A stretch of DNA of 64,000 nucleotides from Xestospongia bergquistia (Eukaryota > Porifera > Demospongiae > Haplosclerida > Petrosiidae), in NCBI GenBank assembly GCA_963965975.1, contig OZ014415.1:7135001-7199000 (forward strand), written 5' to 3'. Each line of letters starts with the position of its first letter. Position 1 is the first letter of the stretch. Shown here piece after piece: positions 43,960 through 54,001 of this stretch. The notes under the pieces were generated by a model. That model ran no database searches. It was not told the origin of the DNA and saw nothing but the letters and a program-made list of their open reading frames with translations. A program made the position numbers and the translations under genes.

Positions 43960-46641
43960 TTATTCAGGCTGTGTTGGCAGTTCAGTAGTCATTATTGTTG
44001 TCTTTGCAAGTGACGTAGGCATACTTTTAGCTGCTGTACTTGCAATTTTTACATTTTGACTTGGCCATACTATCATTATAAAGACTCGTGGACCAAACAG
44101 ACATACTAGAACAGCTAATGCACTTAGTTGGATAGCTAATGATATCACAGCTGATTGAAACTGGGCATCAGTAGCAAAATATGTTATGATGAATGCTATC
44201 CATATAAGACCCAGTGAAAATGTAGAAAATGCTACATATCTTGATTCGTTAAAGTTCTGAGGGAATCGTATTGTCAAGATGGCTAGTCCATTACTTGCAA
44301 TCATTAGAGCAGATAAGTACAGCATTTGTATAGACAATAATGCAATATAAGGTGTGGTACATTGGAGAGCAAGTACTGGAAAGTCATTTGTATTCTGTGT
44401 ATCATTCACTTGATTTTTAGTCACACCAGGATAAACAACAGTTAGAGATATCACTTCCAGAACCATTTCAACTCCTACCAATAGAAATGTAAACAAAATC
44501 TGATGCATTGGAGAAATGAATTTGGATTTAGAAGTAACGTTTTTCTGTAAAAATATTCGAACAATTCGAACAAGTTTAATGAACACAGCACAGACAATTA
44601 ATGTAAAACAAAACCATGCTCCTATCCTTTGAAGAGTGCAGACAGCCACAGACGGTTTTGGAATAAATACAACTGTTTTTAAAAAACAAAGAGTTATTCC
44701 AGTTAGTAGTAGTATCATTTGTTCTCGTCCTGATGACTTTACAATTGGTGTGTTCCAGAAACATATGAACATTCCACTCACAAATACTACAGCTAACAAT
44801 CCAATTATAGCTAACAATATTAGTACAATAGACCATGCATCAGAAGGTTTAAGATATGATTCTTTGATATCTACACAGCTATTACTGCCAGTAAGAGGGT
44901 TATTACCCCACATGTATTGAGGACATATTTGACATTCTGTTGAAGAGGTAGTGTTAGTGTAGTTTTGTCCAAGACAAGGATCACATGTACCACAACAAGA
45001 AGATATCACTTCACGTTTAATATAACCAGGGTTACAGCTCCGACACTGTGATTTGAGTTCATACATAACGATACCTGATTCATTAAGACCAAATTGCTTT
45101 GTAATATTAGGATTTAATTTAAGATGATGTTGTGACACATTCCCATCCCAATACCCAACATTTACAATCTTATATGATTTGCTACAATTTGGACATGAAG
45201 ATATTACCTGATAATTGTAGATTATATATTTTGGTTTTACACTGCCATATTCATTGAAATATACTTCATTTCCAGTTGGACTAGTAAACTTGACATTTTT
45301 TATATACTTCAAAAGATTTGAGCCATTTAATTTTTGGATTTGTCCAAGGCATGTTTGATTTTCAGGGTACCATACTAATGGTTGATCACAGTTATCATTT
45401 AAAAAGTTATTTATTGAATGAGCTACACTATAAACAGCATCAATAGCAGTACCATCATAAGAATCTTGGTAAAAAGTATATCTAGAATCATTTACAATGC
45501 TTGTATTGCTACAGTTAACACCAATACTGCAGTCGTAATAGTGCTCATAAAATTCACAAAACCATGGATTACGCATGTTAGTTGCTGGAGTTAATTGTGA
45601 GTAGTAGTTCTCAAAAAGAGGGACTTTCTCAGAATAAGATCCTATGCCCCATTTTCCTATTGTAATATCCTTGTATTTAGTATCAAGCCCTTGTGACCAA
45701 CTATTACTTGCAATCCACAGGAATCTCCTTTTAGAAATACCAGAAGAGTACAAAGTATGCACTTCTGTCAATAGCAGTTCAACATGATGAACTGAAGCAA
45801 ATAATACAACAACATTTGCAGTGGAATTTATTAGGTTATTAGCCAAGAGGACATAGTCAGTACTATCATCAATACCTTTATTATAATCAATACACACACT
45901 TTTAGATTTTGCTAGTTTGTGAAACTCATCAATACCAGGTCTACCATACAAATTATTTGAATAAATAGTTGAGACATATTCCCAACCAAAGTATATTATT
46001 AAGTCAATCATTGCTTGAGCCTGAAGATATCCTGGAGGTACGGTACGATAGAAGTAAGTGTAAAGATCACGATTACTCAAAAGAGGGGATGATGATGTAA
46101 AACTGATTTGAGGCATGTTGAATACGCGAAAGAAACTAGCAAGTGGAATAGATACAGAGCTAAATATTGCTCCAATAACTGCTACAACTGGAGGTTTAGT
46201 TGAAACGTTTTTGTTCGAATCAGAATCAAAGCAACTTTCAACTTCTAAGTGACAACTTGGAGACACAAAATCAACCGCTTCATCAAGAGCTATGTTCTCA
46301 CTTATACAAGTATCTCTGATATCATAACCAAGTGTTATATTAGGTAGTATGTTAGGGTCACTGTTGACAAGATCAATTGCAAACAAAACGGCCTCCAAAC
46401 GTTCTAAAGACTTGTCTAAAAAAATCTCACCACATTTTCCGTTACCATCACTTTTATGTACTCTTAGTAAACCACCTAAAATGATGTCCTAATCTTCAAG
46501 ATCTTGTATACCACTTATTCTAGTACCTCCATCTTTTGTGAGAACAGATCCAGTAGGAGTGCCATAACAATACTGAATTGTACACTCGGTCAATAAAAGC
46601 AACTGGAAGAATACAAAAAAAAAGACAAGAGTCCACTTCAT
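43960..46641 (-). pseudogene. Full-length class C GPCR with one in-frame TAG
   Basis: A receptor frame of 893 codons from ATG at 46641 (MKWTLVFFFVFFQLLLLTEC signal peptide). It is interrupted only by TAG at 46489-46491, codon 51, where paralogues have AAA/AAG (QDLEDKDIIL in sibling form). All later domains are open: VFT, CRD with CRSCNPG and CGTCDPCLG, seven helices, and a tail ending TELPTQPE. Restarting downstream would lose the signal peptide. It keeps Arg at the mGluR1 Arg78-like position (SLERLEAV), which is unique among the copies here, and has Asn in the amine-binding position (ASNSW). The lesion is a single base change and may be a segregating null. Confidence 0.9.
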
Positions 46642-46697
46642 GTTAAACAATCTTTTTACTTGTTGATGTAAACGTAGGTTAGATGGTGTGATGTTTA

Positions 46698-46705
46698 TGT
46701 TTATA
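46698..46705 (-). promoter_or_regulatory. TATA-like box of receptor 43960-46641
   Basis: TATAAACA on the coding strand, about 57-64 bp before the ATG, followed by CATCACACCATCT as in sibling promoters. Confidence 0.4.
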
Positions 46706-46977
46706 GATCTTGTTATGGTTTACTTAAAAAAACTGCTTTAAATGATGAATCAGAAATAATAGCACTTATTATTGACACAACCTATATCTACTTTACTCCA
46801 TAAACTACTTTACTATAACCTACTATAACATAACCCTATATTGTGTCAGATGTCCAAGTATAAAAATAAAGGTCCTGCAAGGATCTCATAGGTAATTTAA
46901 AAACAATGATCTGTTTATCTTTATACATTTATATCTTAGACAACAACACCTAGTTACAATCACAATCAGTATACATG

Positions 46978-47351
46978 CAGGGGAGTAGGAATAGGGGGGG
47001 CAGGGGGGGCAAATTGCCCCCCCAATATTTTGTCAGGGGGGCATAGCCCCCTCAATAGTATTGCAACAGCAGATGCAGATGTACATGACTCATGAAGCAT
47101 GAAGTGTGATAGCACAAATAGTGCTAATGAACTAGGTGATAGCACATGCTTCAAAATGGATTCTACATGATTCTACATGTTCACCGTGAAGAAACAGATA
47201 AACTTAATCTAATAGAAGTTGCGAAAGAATTTGTAGAGAAAAATGATAGGAGGAAACAGTTTTTTGGACAATTTTGTTGACTATTGATAACTACATGTAG
47301 CTCATTTAATATAGTTGCCCCCCCAATATATAAATGATTCCTACTCCACTG
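46978..47351. mobile_element. 374-bp non-autonomous hAT-like element
   Basis: The termini CAGGGGAGTAGGAAT and the complement of ATTCCTACTCCACTG pair over 15 bp with one mismatch; ACATG flanks both sides (46973-46977, 47352-47356). Near the left end, runs of G and C form a strong hairpin (GGGGGGGCAAATTGCCCCCCC). Inside, the plus strand reads HREETDKLNLIEVAKEFVEK...FFGQF and a stop (about 47182-47281), resembling the very C-terminus of some hAT transposases. The CAG-type ends fit hAT, but the target duplication is only 5 bp by eye, not 8. Confidence 0.7.
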
Positions 47352-47743
47352 ACATGTATTATGTACATCTATGCATTTACAATTATTATAACTAACATCC
47401 TCTTTGACAAAGAATATTTAACCTTGACAGTAGTATAAACATCCTTCATATTCTAAAATAGCTCATATAGTGTCAATTAACAACAGAGTTAATTGCACTA
47501 TAATATGCAGGTGTACAATTTGGAAGTTTGCGTTATGACAATACGTGTGTACATATATAAATAAGCTTTTCATTAGGTGTAATGTATATTAACAAACTAG
47601 TTTTTGCATCTGAAAGTCATGATCAATTTGCACTAAACAAAGTAAAAAATATTAGTAGCTAGTGTTATAACAAATTAAGATAGTAGTAATTACAACAAAA
47701 TGAGTTACATGATAGTAGCAGTTGATGTATGTAAGGTATGTGA

Positions 47744-50470
47744 TTATTTATCATTAAATTCAGTAATTGATGGATTAAATGTCACAGCAATCATGTTTGT
47801 TGGAGGGTGGTTCTCACTTGGTATGTTGAATGACTTATTTATAGGACCACTAGGAGTTGCAGCAGTGGTTGTCAACACATTTTGATCTGGCCAGAATATC
47901 ATTATAAAGACTCGTGGACCAAACAGACATACTAGAACAGCTAAAGCACTTAATTGAATAGCTAATGATATCACAGCTGATTGAAACTGGGCATCAGTAG
48001 CAAAATATGTTATAATAAATGCTATCCATATAAGACCCAATGAAAATGTAGAAAATGCCACATACTTGGATTCATTGAAGTTCTGTGGAAATCGTATTGT
48101 CAAGATGGCTAGTGCATTACTTGCAATCATTAGAGCAGATAAGTACAACATTTGTATAGCCAATAATGCAATATGAGGTGTGGTACATTGGAGAGCAAGT
48201 ATTGGAAAGTCATTTGTATTCTGCGTATCATTCACTTGATTTTTTTCCATACCAGGAGGAGCAACGATTAAAGATATTAGTTCAAAAACCATTTGAATTC
48301 CTACCAATAGAAATGTAAACAAAATCTGATGCATTGGGGAGATAAACTTGGGTCTAGAAGTAACAGTTTTCTGCAAAAATATTCGAGCAATTCGAACAAG
48401 TTTAATGAACACAGCACAGACAATTAATGTAAAACAAAACCATGCTCCTATCCTCTGAAGAGTACAGACAGCCGCAGAAGGTTTTGGAATAAATACAACT
48501 GTTATTAGAAAACAAAGAATTATTCCACTCAGAAGTAGTACCATTTGTTCTCGTCCTGATGACTTTACAATTGGTGTATTCCAAAAATATATGAAGACTC
48601 CACTCACAAATACTACAGCTAATAATCCAATTATAGCTAACAATATTAGTACAATAGACCATGCATCAGAAGGTTTAAGATATGACTCTTCAACTTCTAC
48701 ACACACATTACTACCAGTAAGAGGGTTATTACCCCACATGTACTGAGGACATATTTGACACTCTTTGGAAGAAGTAGTATTAGTGTAGTTTTGTCCTAGA
48801 CAAGGGTCACAGGTACCACAACAAGATGACACCACTTCACGTTTGATAAATCCAAGGCTACAAGCCTGACATTGAGAGTTGAGTTGATCTCTAACATTGC
48901 CTGACTCATTGAGACCAAACTGCAAGGTGACATTAGGATTAAGCTTGAGACGATTTGTTGATGCAGCAGTTGCATCCCAATATCCAATGTTAACTAAATT
49001 GTATGTGCTGCTACATGTTCGACAAGCTCTCTCTACCTGATAGTTCCAAATCCTATACTTTGCTTCTACATTACCTTTTTCATCAAATTTTATCTTGTTG
49101 CCAGTTGGACTGGTAAAAGAAACATTTTTTATATACTCTAGCAAAATTTGACCATTGAGCTCTTTAGTTTGTCCTTGACAAGTCTGATTGTCTGAAAACC
49201 ATATAAGTGGCTTATTACAGGTATCATTGAAGAAGTTGCTAAGTGCATGAGCGACACTATAAACAGCATCAATAACAAGTGGGACAACTGAAAATTGTTT
49301 ATATTCACTGTGATCTGTCAAGCTAGCATTGTTGCAATTGATGGAACATTTGTAAACTTGTTTGTACAAGTCTTTAAACCAAGGATTACGCAAGTTAGTA
49401 TTTGGAAGTAGTTTTGAGAAATAGTCATCAAAAGAATGGATGGTTTCTGATAAAGGAATAAATCCAAATCTACCAGCTGTAATTTCACTATATTCTGGGT
49501 CTTTAATTTCAGCCCAAGCATCACTTGCAAGCCATAAAAAATGTCTTGTCTTGTTTAATTCTAATTGAAGATTTCGAAGCGCAGATAGTATGTTTTCTGC
49601 GTGATGTGCTGATGCAAAAAGTACTACAATATCAGCGGTTGAGTTCATTAATTTTCTCGCTAATCTCCGGTAATCGGACGATTCGAACTCGTCTGTAATA
49701 GCTTCGTTGAGATCAATACAGATGTTTTTATCTTTAGCAAGTTTATGAAATTGTTCAATACCAGGTTGACCATAGAGATTATTTGAATTAATTGTGGAAA
49801 CATGATCCCATTTAAAGTGCAAAATTAAATCAACCATAGCACCTGCTTGGTTATCATCAGGAGGAAAAGTACGATAAAAATAGGTGTATTTTTCTCGATT
49901 ATTTAACACTGTAGAGGACGAACCGTAGCTGATTTGGGGCATCTTAAAAAGACGTAGAAAACCAGCCACAGGAATAGATATGAAACTTTCAAACCCTCCT
50001 ATAACAGCTGATACTGGCGCTGAAGTGGAACTGTTACCAACTATTAAACTGTGACAGCTCTCCAGTTCTAGCTGGCCATTTGAAAACACGAAATCAATAG
50101 TTTCATCCAGAGCTACATTTTCACGTTTACAAGTATCTCTTATATCAAAACCAAGTGTTATATTAGGGAGTAAGTCTGGGTCACTGTTAATGACATCTAT
50201 TGCATACAACATAGCTTCTAACATTTGCATGCCATGATCCCATATAACTTGACCACAGACGCCATCATCTGATGCATTGACTCCATCATAATGTACTGTG
50301 AATAACCCTCCTAAAATAATATCTTTACCTTCACGATCTTGCATTCCACTTATTCGGCCATCCTTGATAACACGGGTAGCAGCATCACCATAGTGATATT
50401 GAACATCCTGAGCAAAGGTAACTGATACCAATTGAAAGAGGACAACAAGATAGATAAAGATAAAAGCCAT
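47744..50470 (-). CDS. Divergent class C GPCR, intact, mosaic
   Basis: 908 residues from ATG at 50470 (MAFIFIYLVVLFQLVSVTFAQ signal peptide; the upstream in-frame start is only TTG). The VFT domain is clearly diverged from all other copies (RISGMQDREGKDIILGGLF, FWLASDAWAEIKD-like segment with Asp317, KCSINCNNASL), whereas from the CRD through TM7 it is nearly identical to them. The tail is longer and unrelated (NKSFNIPSENHPPTN...SITEFNDK). Pocket: Asp of PPDD, Tyr of LYG and Asp317 kept; Met at the Arg78-like position (QMLEAM). FIMIFWPDQN replaces FIMIVWPSQN after TM7. It is likely the oldest lineage here, or the most independent ligand type. No lesion seen. Confidence 0.95.
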   Translation of the reverse strand: MAFIFIYLVVLFQLVSVTFAQDVQYHYGDAATRVIKDGRISGMQDREGKDIILGGLFTVHYDGVNASDDGVCGQVIWDHGMQMLEAMLYAIDVINSDPDLLPNITLGFDIRDTCKRENVALDETIDFVFSNGQLELESCHSLIVGNSSTSAPVSAVIGGFESFISIPVAGFLRLFKMPQISYGSSSTVLNNREKYTYFYRTFPPDDNQAGAMVDLILHFKWDHVSTINSNNLYGQPGIEQFHKLAKDKNICIDLNEAITDEFESSDYRRLARKLMNSTADIVVLFASAHHAENILSALRNLQLELNKTRHFLWLASDAWAEIKDPEYSEITAGRFGFIPLSETIHSFDDYFSKLLPNTNLRNPWFKDLYKQVYKCSINCNNASLTDHSEYKQFSVVPLVIDAVYSVAHALSNFFNDTCNKPLIWFSDNQTCQGQTKELNGQILLEYIKNVSFTSPTGNKIKFDEKGNVEAKYRIWNYQVERACRTCSSTYNLVNIGYWDATAASTNRLKLNPNVTLQFGLNESGNVRDQLNSQCQACSLGFIKREVVSSCCGTCDPCLGQNYTNTTSSKECQICPQYMWGNNPLTGSNVCVEVEESYLKPSDAWSIVLILLAIIGLLAVVFVSGVFIYFWNTPIVKSSGREQMVLLLSGIILCFLITVVFIPKPSAAVCTLQRIGAWFCFTLIVCAVFIKLVRIARIFLQKTVTSRPKFISPMHQILFTFLLVGIQMVFELISLIVAPPGMEKNQVNDTQNTNDFPILALQCTTPHIALLAIQMLYLSALMIASNALAILTIRFPQNFNESKYVAFSTFSLGLIWIAFIITYFATDAQFQSAVISLAIQLSALAVLVCLFGPRVFIMIFWPDQNVLTTTAATPSGPINKSFNIPSENHPPTNMIAVTFNPSITEFNDK

Positions 50471-50502
50471 GACTGTTCGTTTTCTCAAGTGACGACTGAA
50501 TG

Positions 50503-50510
50503 TTTATATA
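50503..50510 (-). promoter_or_regulatory. TATA box of receptor 47744-50470
   Basis: TATATAAA on the coding strand, 33-40 bp before the ATG; a second TATATAAG lies about 17 bp further upstream. The rest of this promoter does not match the other receptors. Confidence 0.5.
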
Positions 50511-50959
50511 ACGGAAGACTTATATAAGTTAAACAATTGAAGCTATCAAAACACATTCATACTTTGAATATTTTCCATTAGTGACTGATTATCAAATTAC
50601 ATGCATGAAAGACCAAAACAGCAAACAATATAACTACATAAATAATTATAATTATAGTAGTTTGCTTTCCAATTCAAGCAATTTCAATCATTTGTTATTA
50701 AAAGCTGTAGGTTCATTAGCACTAACCTAATGTGACATTTTGATATCAGTAATACATACTTCATTTCCAGTTTCATTTCTTTAACAGTATATTTTTTATG
50801 TTTAGACAATATATGATTATACTAGTACAGTTGTCCTCTACCTGTATATCAAGGCTTCATTGATGAATAGCTGGTAGACTAGTACAGAGTCAATGAATTA
50901 AACATTTTATGTATTACATCACACATATTATATAGTAAATATTTCACATATTACACGCT

Positions 50960-50997
50960 CAGTGTATACTATAGTGATAACACTATAGTATACACTG
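50960..50997. repeat. 17-bp perfect inverted repeat
   Basis: Arms 50960-50976 (CAGTGTATACTATAGTG) and 50981-50997 are exact reverse complements around ATAA. Single occurrence in the window; could be a MITE remnant or a cruciform. Confidence 0.8.
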
Positions 50998-51406
50998 ACT
51001 ATGTAATATATAGCTGTAACTATTAGCATACATAGAGACAAATATAGCTTGTCTACAACATTTCATGCACTGCCAATTTTTATGTTAATAGGAATGAGGA
51101 AAACAGGGAAGTGAATATAAGAATATTCAAACAATGAGCAGTTATCATGGCTATTACTTTTTGCCAGTTGCATAGAGTAATATACCATAATAATTACATA
51201 CCAAGGTGGTTTGTCTAAAAAGAGTTGAGTTAACTCTTATTCACTGTAGTGTTGTTTTGGTATTGAAATTATTTTAGCTGTTTATAGTTTGACATTGGTG
51301 TGAAGGTCCAGGCTATTTTATTTTGTGTTAATGATATTTACTGTGGTTAGATTTTGTTAATTAGTGTAATTGTAACCTCAATGTGTTAATTTGTGCTAAT
51401 AGCAGT

Positions 51407-51706
51407 TCAATGAGTTAGTTTTCTTTTGCATAAATGGTTTTTTGTTACTTTTGTCCCTACTATTGCTACATGTCTTGACATAGTCTTTTGTAGTTTCTTA
51501 CTATTTAAGACTGTCTTGTAATGGGTATGAGAGATAGTTGATTGTGTTCCTTTTCGTAAAGAAAGTCTTTGACTAACCTTACTCAATCCGTTACAATTGG
51601 GACTAATAGTATTGATACTGTTACTAAGGAGGATGTTGCTCCAGTATTTGTTTTGGTTAAGATTAGTTGTAGTTTTAGTATCTAGACACAACAATATACA
51701 TACCAA
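51407..51706 (-). other. Unrecognised 99-codon open frame
   Basis: A basic, Asn/Ser/Lys/Thr-rich frame (SQRLSLRKGTQSTISHTHYK) without hydrophobic segment or recognisable domain. Nothing like it occurs elsewhere in the window, and local composition (T-rich on the plus strand, 51230-51680) differs from the flanks. It could be an eroded mobile-element piece or chance. I do not claim a gene. Confidence 0.2.
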
Positions 51707-51747
51707 CTCTTTTGGTAATATAACAAGCTTTGACAGGAAATATCAAT

Positions 51748-51920
51748 ATACTTGTAGTATTAAGTCAACCATTGCTCATCCTGTTGATTATCTGGAGGTA
51801 CAGTACAATAAAAGTAAGTGTAGCAATCATGATTACTTAAAAGAGGAGATGTCGATGAGTAACTGATTTTAAGCACCTTGAACATGCAAAATAAGCTAGC
51901 AACTGGAATAGATATAGACC
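51748..51920 (-). pseudogene. VFT-domain relic of a receptor
   Basis: The minus strand matches the SF-SSTSPLLS...YFYRTVPPD...QAMIDLI segment and the preceding S-I-S-I-PVA-F stretch, with several changes (TTTAAGCACC, GCAAAATAAG). It is about 170 bp with no continuation on either side. Confidence 0.75.
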
Positions 51921-52773
51921 TGATGATTATACGTAACTATGATTATATATAACGTGCATCTTTTTGCTGAAATAAGGTGATATAATTTCAATTATCTTTA
52001 TCAATATATGTACATAGCAGTAATATTATGATGATACTGAACAAATAACAATATTGCTTTTTGAGTTACCGCTGATAAAGTATCATATCCATGACTATAC
52101 ATAAAAACTATATAATATATCTACTGATTCATCATTGCTAACATATAAAAGTAAATAAACAAATAAAATATTGCAAATCATTTATTAGAGTTTAAATAAC
52201 TCAAATAGTTAGGACAAAGAATGTAGTTGCTAGGCAACAGCTTTTAATTTGTCAAAGGAAATACTTCTCTGACTATCACTCTATTACATGACTGTTCTTG
52301 ATTAACCAGGATATTACAAATTATGATGTAATGAATATATGTGTTATAAACAATACAATTATAACTAATTATGAGAAGTCAAGTTATAACAGTCACTGTA
52401 ATGATATCCACTTTAGTTCAATCCAGACCTATACACAGATTTGAGCTAGATCAATTAAGGTTATCATCTCAGGTTCACATTTTTATGAGGTAACTATAAT
52501 AATATATTGTGTGAGTGAATGCATACATTTGGTACATCATAGCATATACTATTCAGTCCTCACTGCAAATAGTGGTGTGTCATTTAACATATCAATTTGT
52601 TATTTCAGACTCAAATCACTCATTAGTTATGTAGTAGTGAATAAGATACCTATAAACAGATACAGATCTACAATATGCATACATATAATTGTTTCCTCAT
52701 ACTTGTTCCATAAGCTATCTAGACTAATGACCCTAATTGTATACAACACAGTACAATTAAGTATCCATAATAT
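51921..52773. other. Spacer, no gene seen
   Basis: About 51985-52420 resembles 17980-18470. A 89-codon plus frame at 52511 is rich in Ile/Ser/Tyr and looks like chance. Confidence 0.4.
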
Positions 52774-52916
52774 TATTTAATATATAGCCATATGCATATA
52801 TGGAATTGAATTGAATTTGAATCCATATTAATATGGATCCAAATTCAATTCAATTCCATATATATGGATTCAAATTCAATTCAATTCCATATATGCATAT
52901 GGTTATATATTAAATA
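52774..52916. repeat. 55-bp inverted repeat with internal third copy
   Basis: Arms 52774-52828 and 52862-52916 are reverse complements with one mismatch in 55. The 33-bp centre is itself made of the same GGATCCAAATTCAATTCAAT motif, so the GAATTGAATTGAATTTG block occurs three times in alternating orientation. Long enough to extrude as a cruciform or form a hairpin RNA. Confidence 0.9.
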
Positions 52917-53380
52917 GTTAATGTATGCTAGTACATCAAGTGTATAGCCATTATATCTGATGGTTTCTTAGTAATTACTTCCATATAGCTAGTTTTAGTG
53001 TGTCACAATTCCATAAATACACATCTCCAAAACTCAGTAAATATACTCAACAACCTGCTAATATACAGCATGTTATATAGAGTCATACTCATATATGAAA
53101 CCCATATAACAACTTCATATGTTAAAATGACATATCACATTTAGCAGTGCTGCTTTTAATTTAGATCTAGTTTTAATGTCTGATGATATTATTTCCCTTA
53201 TGAAAGTTTAGTAACAATTCTCTCCATGAAATTGCAAGCAGAGTAATATTGCTAGCAACACAATAAATTTTACATGTGCAATGTACATATACTAAAGTGG
53301 GTGGGCAATTTAACATTGACTAGTATAAACGAACTATACCATGGACTATCATTTTAATAACAGAATATATGTATGTAATG

Positions 53381-53412
53381 TGTATGTGTGTGTGTGTGTG
53401 TGTATACATATT

Positions 53413-53460
<48 letters not shown>
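53381..53460. repeat. (TG)n / (TA)n microsatellite
   Basis: A TG run (about 53381-53402) followed by TATA repeats to 53460. Confidence 0.9.
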
Positions 53461-53463
<3 letters not shown>

Positions 53464-54001
53464 GTATTGTCATTGTTATTATAACTTGCAATATTGAGCC
53501 AGACCTAAAATTGAAACACTTAATTTTGTTCACTATGGAGAGTTTTGGCTATAGCTAGTACACATGTGTACAATGGGTGTGGCTTACATTTAAGTTAAGC
53601 TGACTTTACTTTTTCATGTAATCTGGTACATAGCAAAATGAGCTAAAACAATATACCTGTTACTATTTTTAGGGTTTATGTAGGGTTTGGGTCTAAGTCT
53701 AGGTTATAGAGAATAATTTTGATATAAAGCTGTGAACAATTACATATACACTGTATACAAGACTCAGTAAATGAATAAACTGATACAATATATGGCATAA
53801 AATTGATGCAAAACAAACTAATGGACAGATAGTATTCACTCATTCATCTTAATTACTAAAACAACATACTAGCTGTAACATCACTAAAATAACTAAAAAT
53901 TGAGAATGTCCCTAAATTAATTATCATTACTAAAAGTCAGCATAAAAGCGACAATGAACAGTACATGCACACAAAATCTGCTGAATCATTGTGTGGATAA
54001 C
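53461..54001. other. Receptor-unit 3' outer flank, left of transposon
   Basis: About 53690-54001 matches 5350-5590 and 35150-35390. The sequence continues without loss at 60226 on the other side of the P-like element, which gives the undisturbed target site by comparison with 5575-5595. Confidence 0.7.

Noticed and set aside
14683-46491. Programmed stop-codon readthrough or a variant code (TAG decoded) in two receptors
   Set aside because: The two TAGs replace different amino acids (Tyr, Lys), other family members have sense codons, and no shared readthrough context follows them.
46966-47154. 62-codon minus frame with Pro-rich end
   Set aside because: It is produced by the G/C runs at the left end of the TIR element 46978-47351.
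52511-52780. 89-codon plus-strand frame
   Set aside because: Low-complexity Ile/Ser/Tyr composition as expected from AT-rich DNA; no relative in the window and no promoter.
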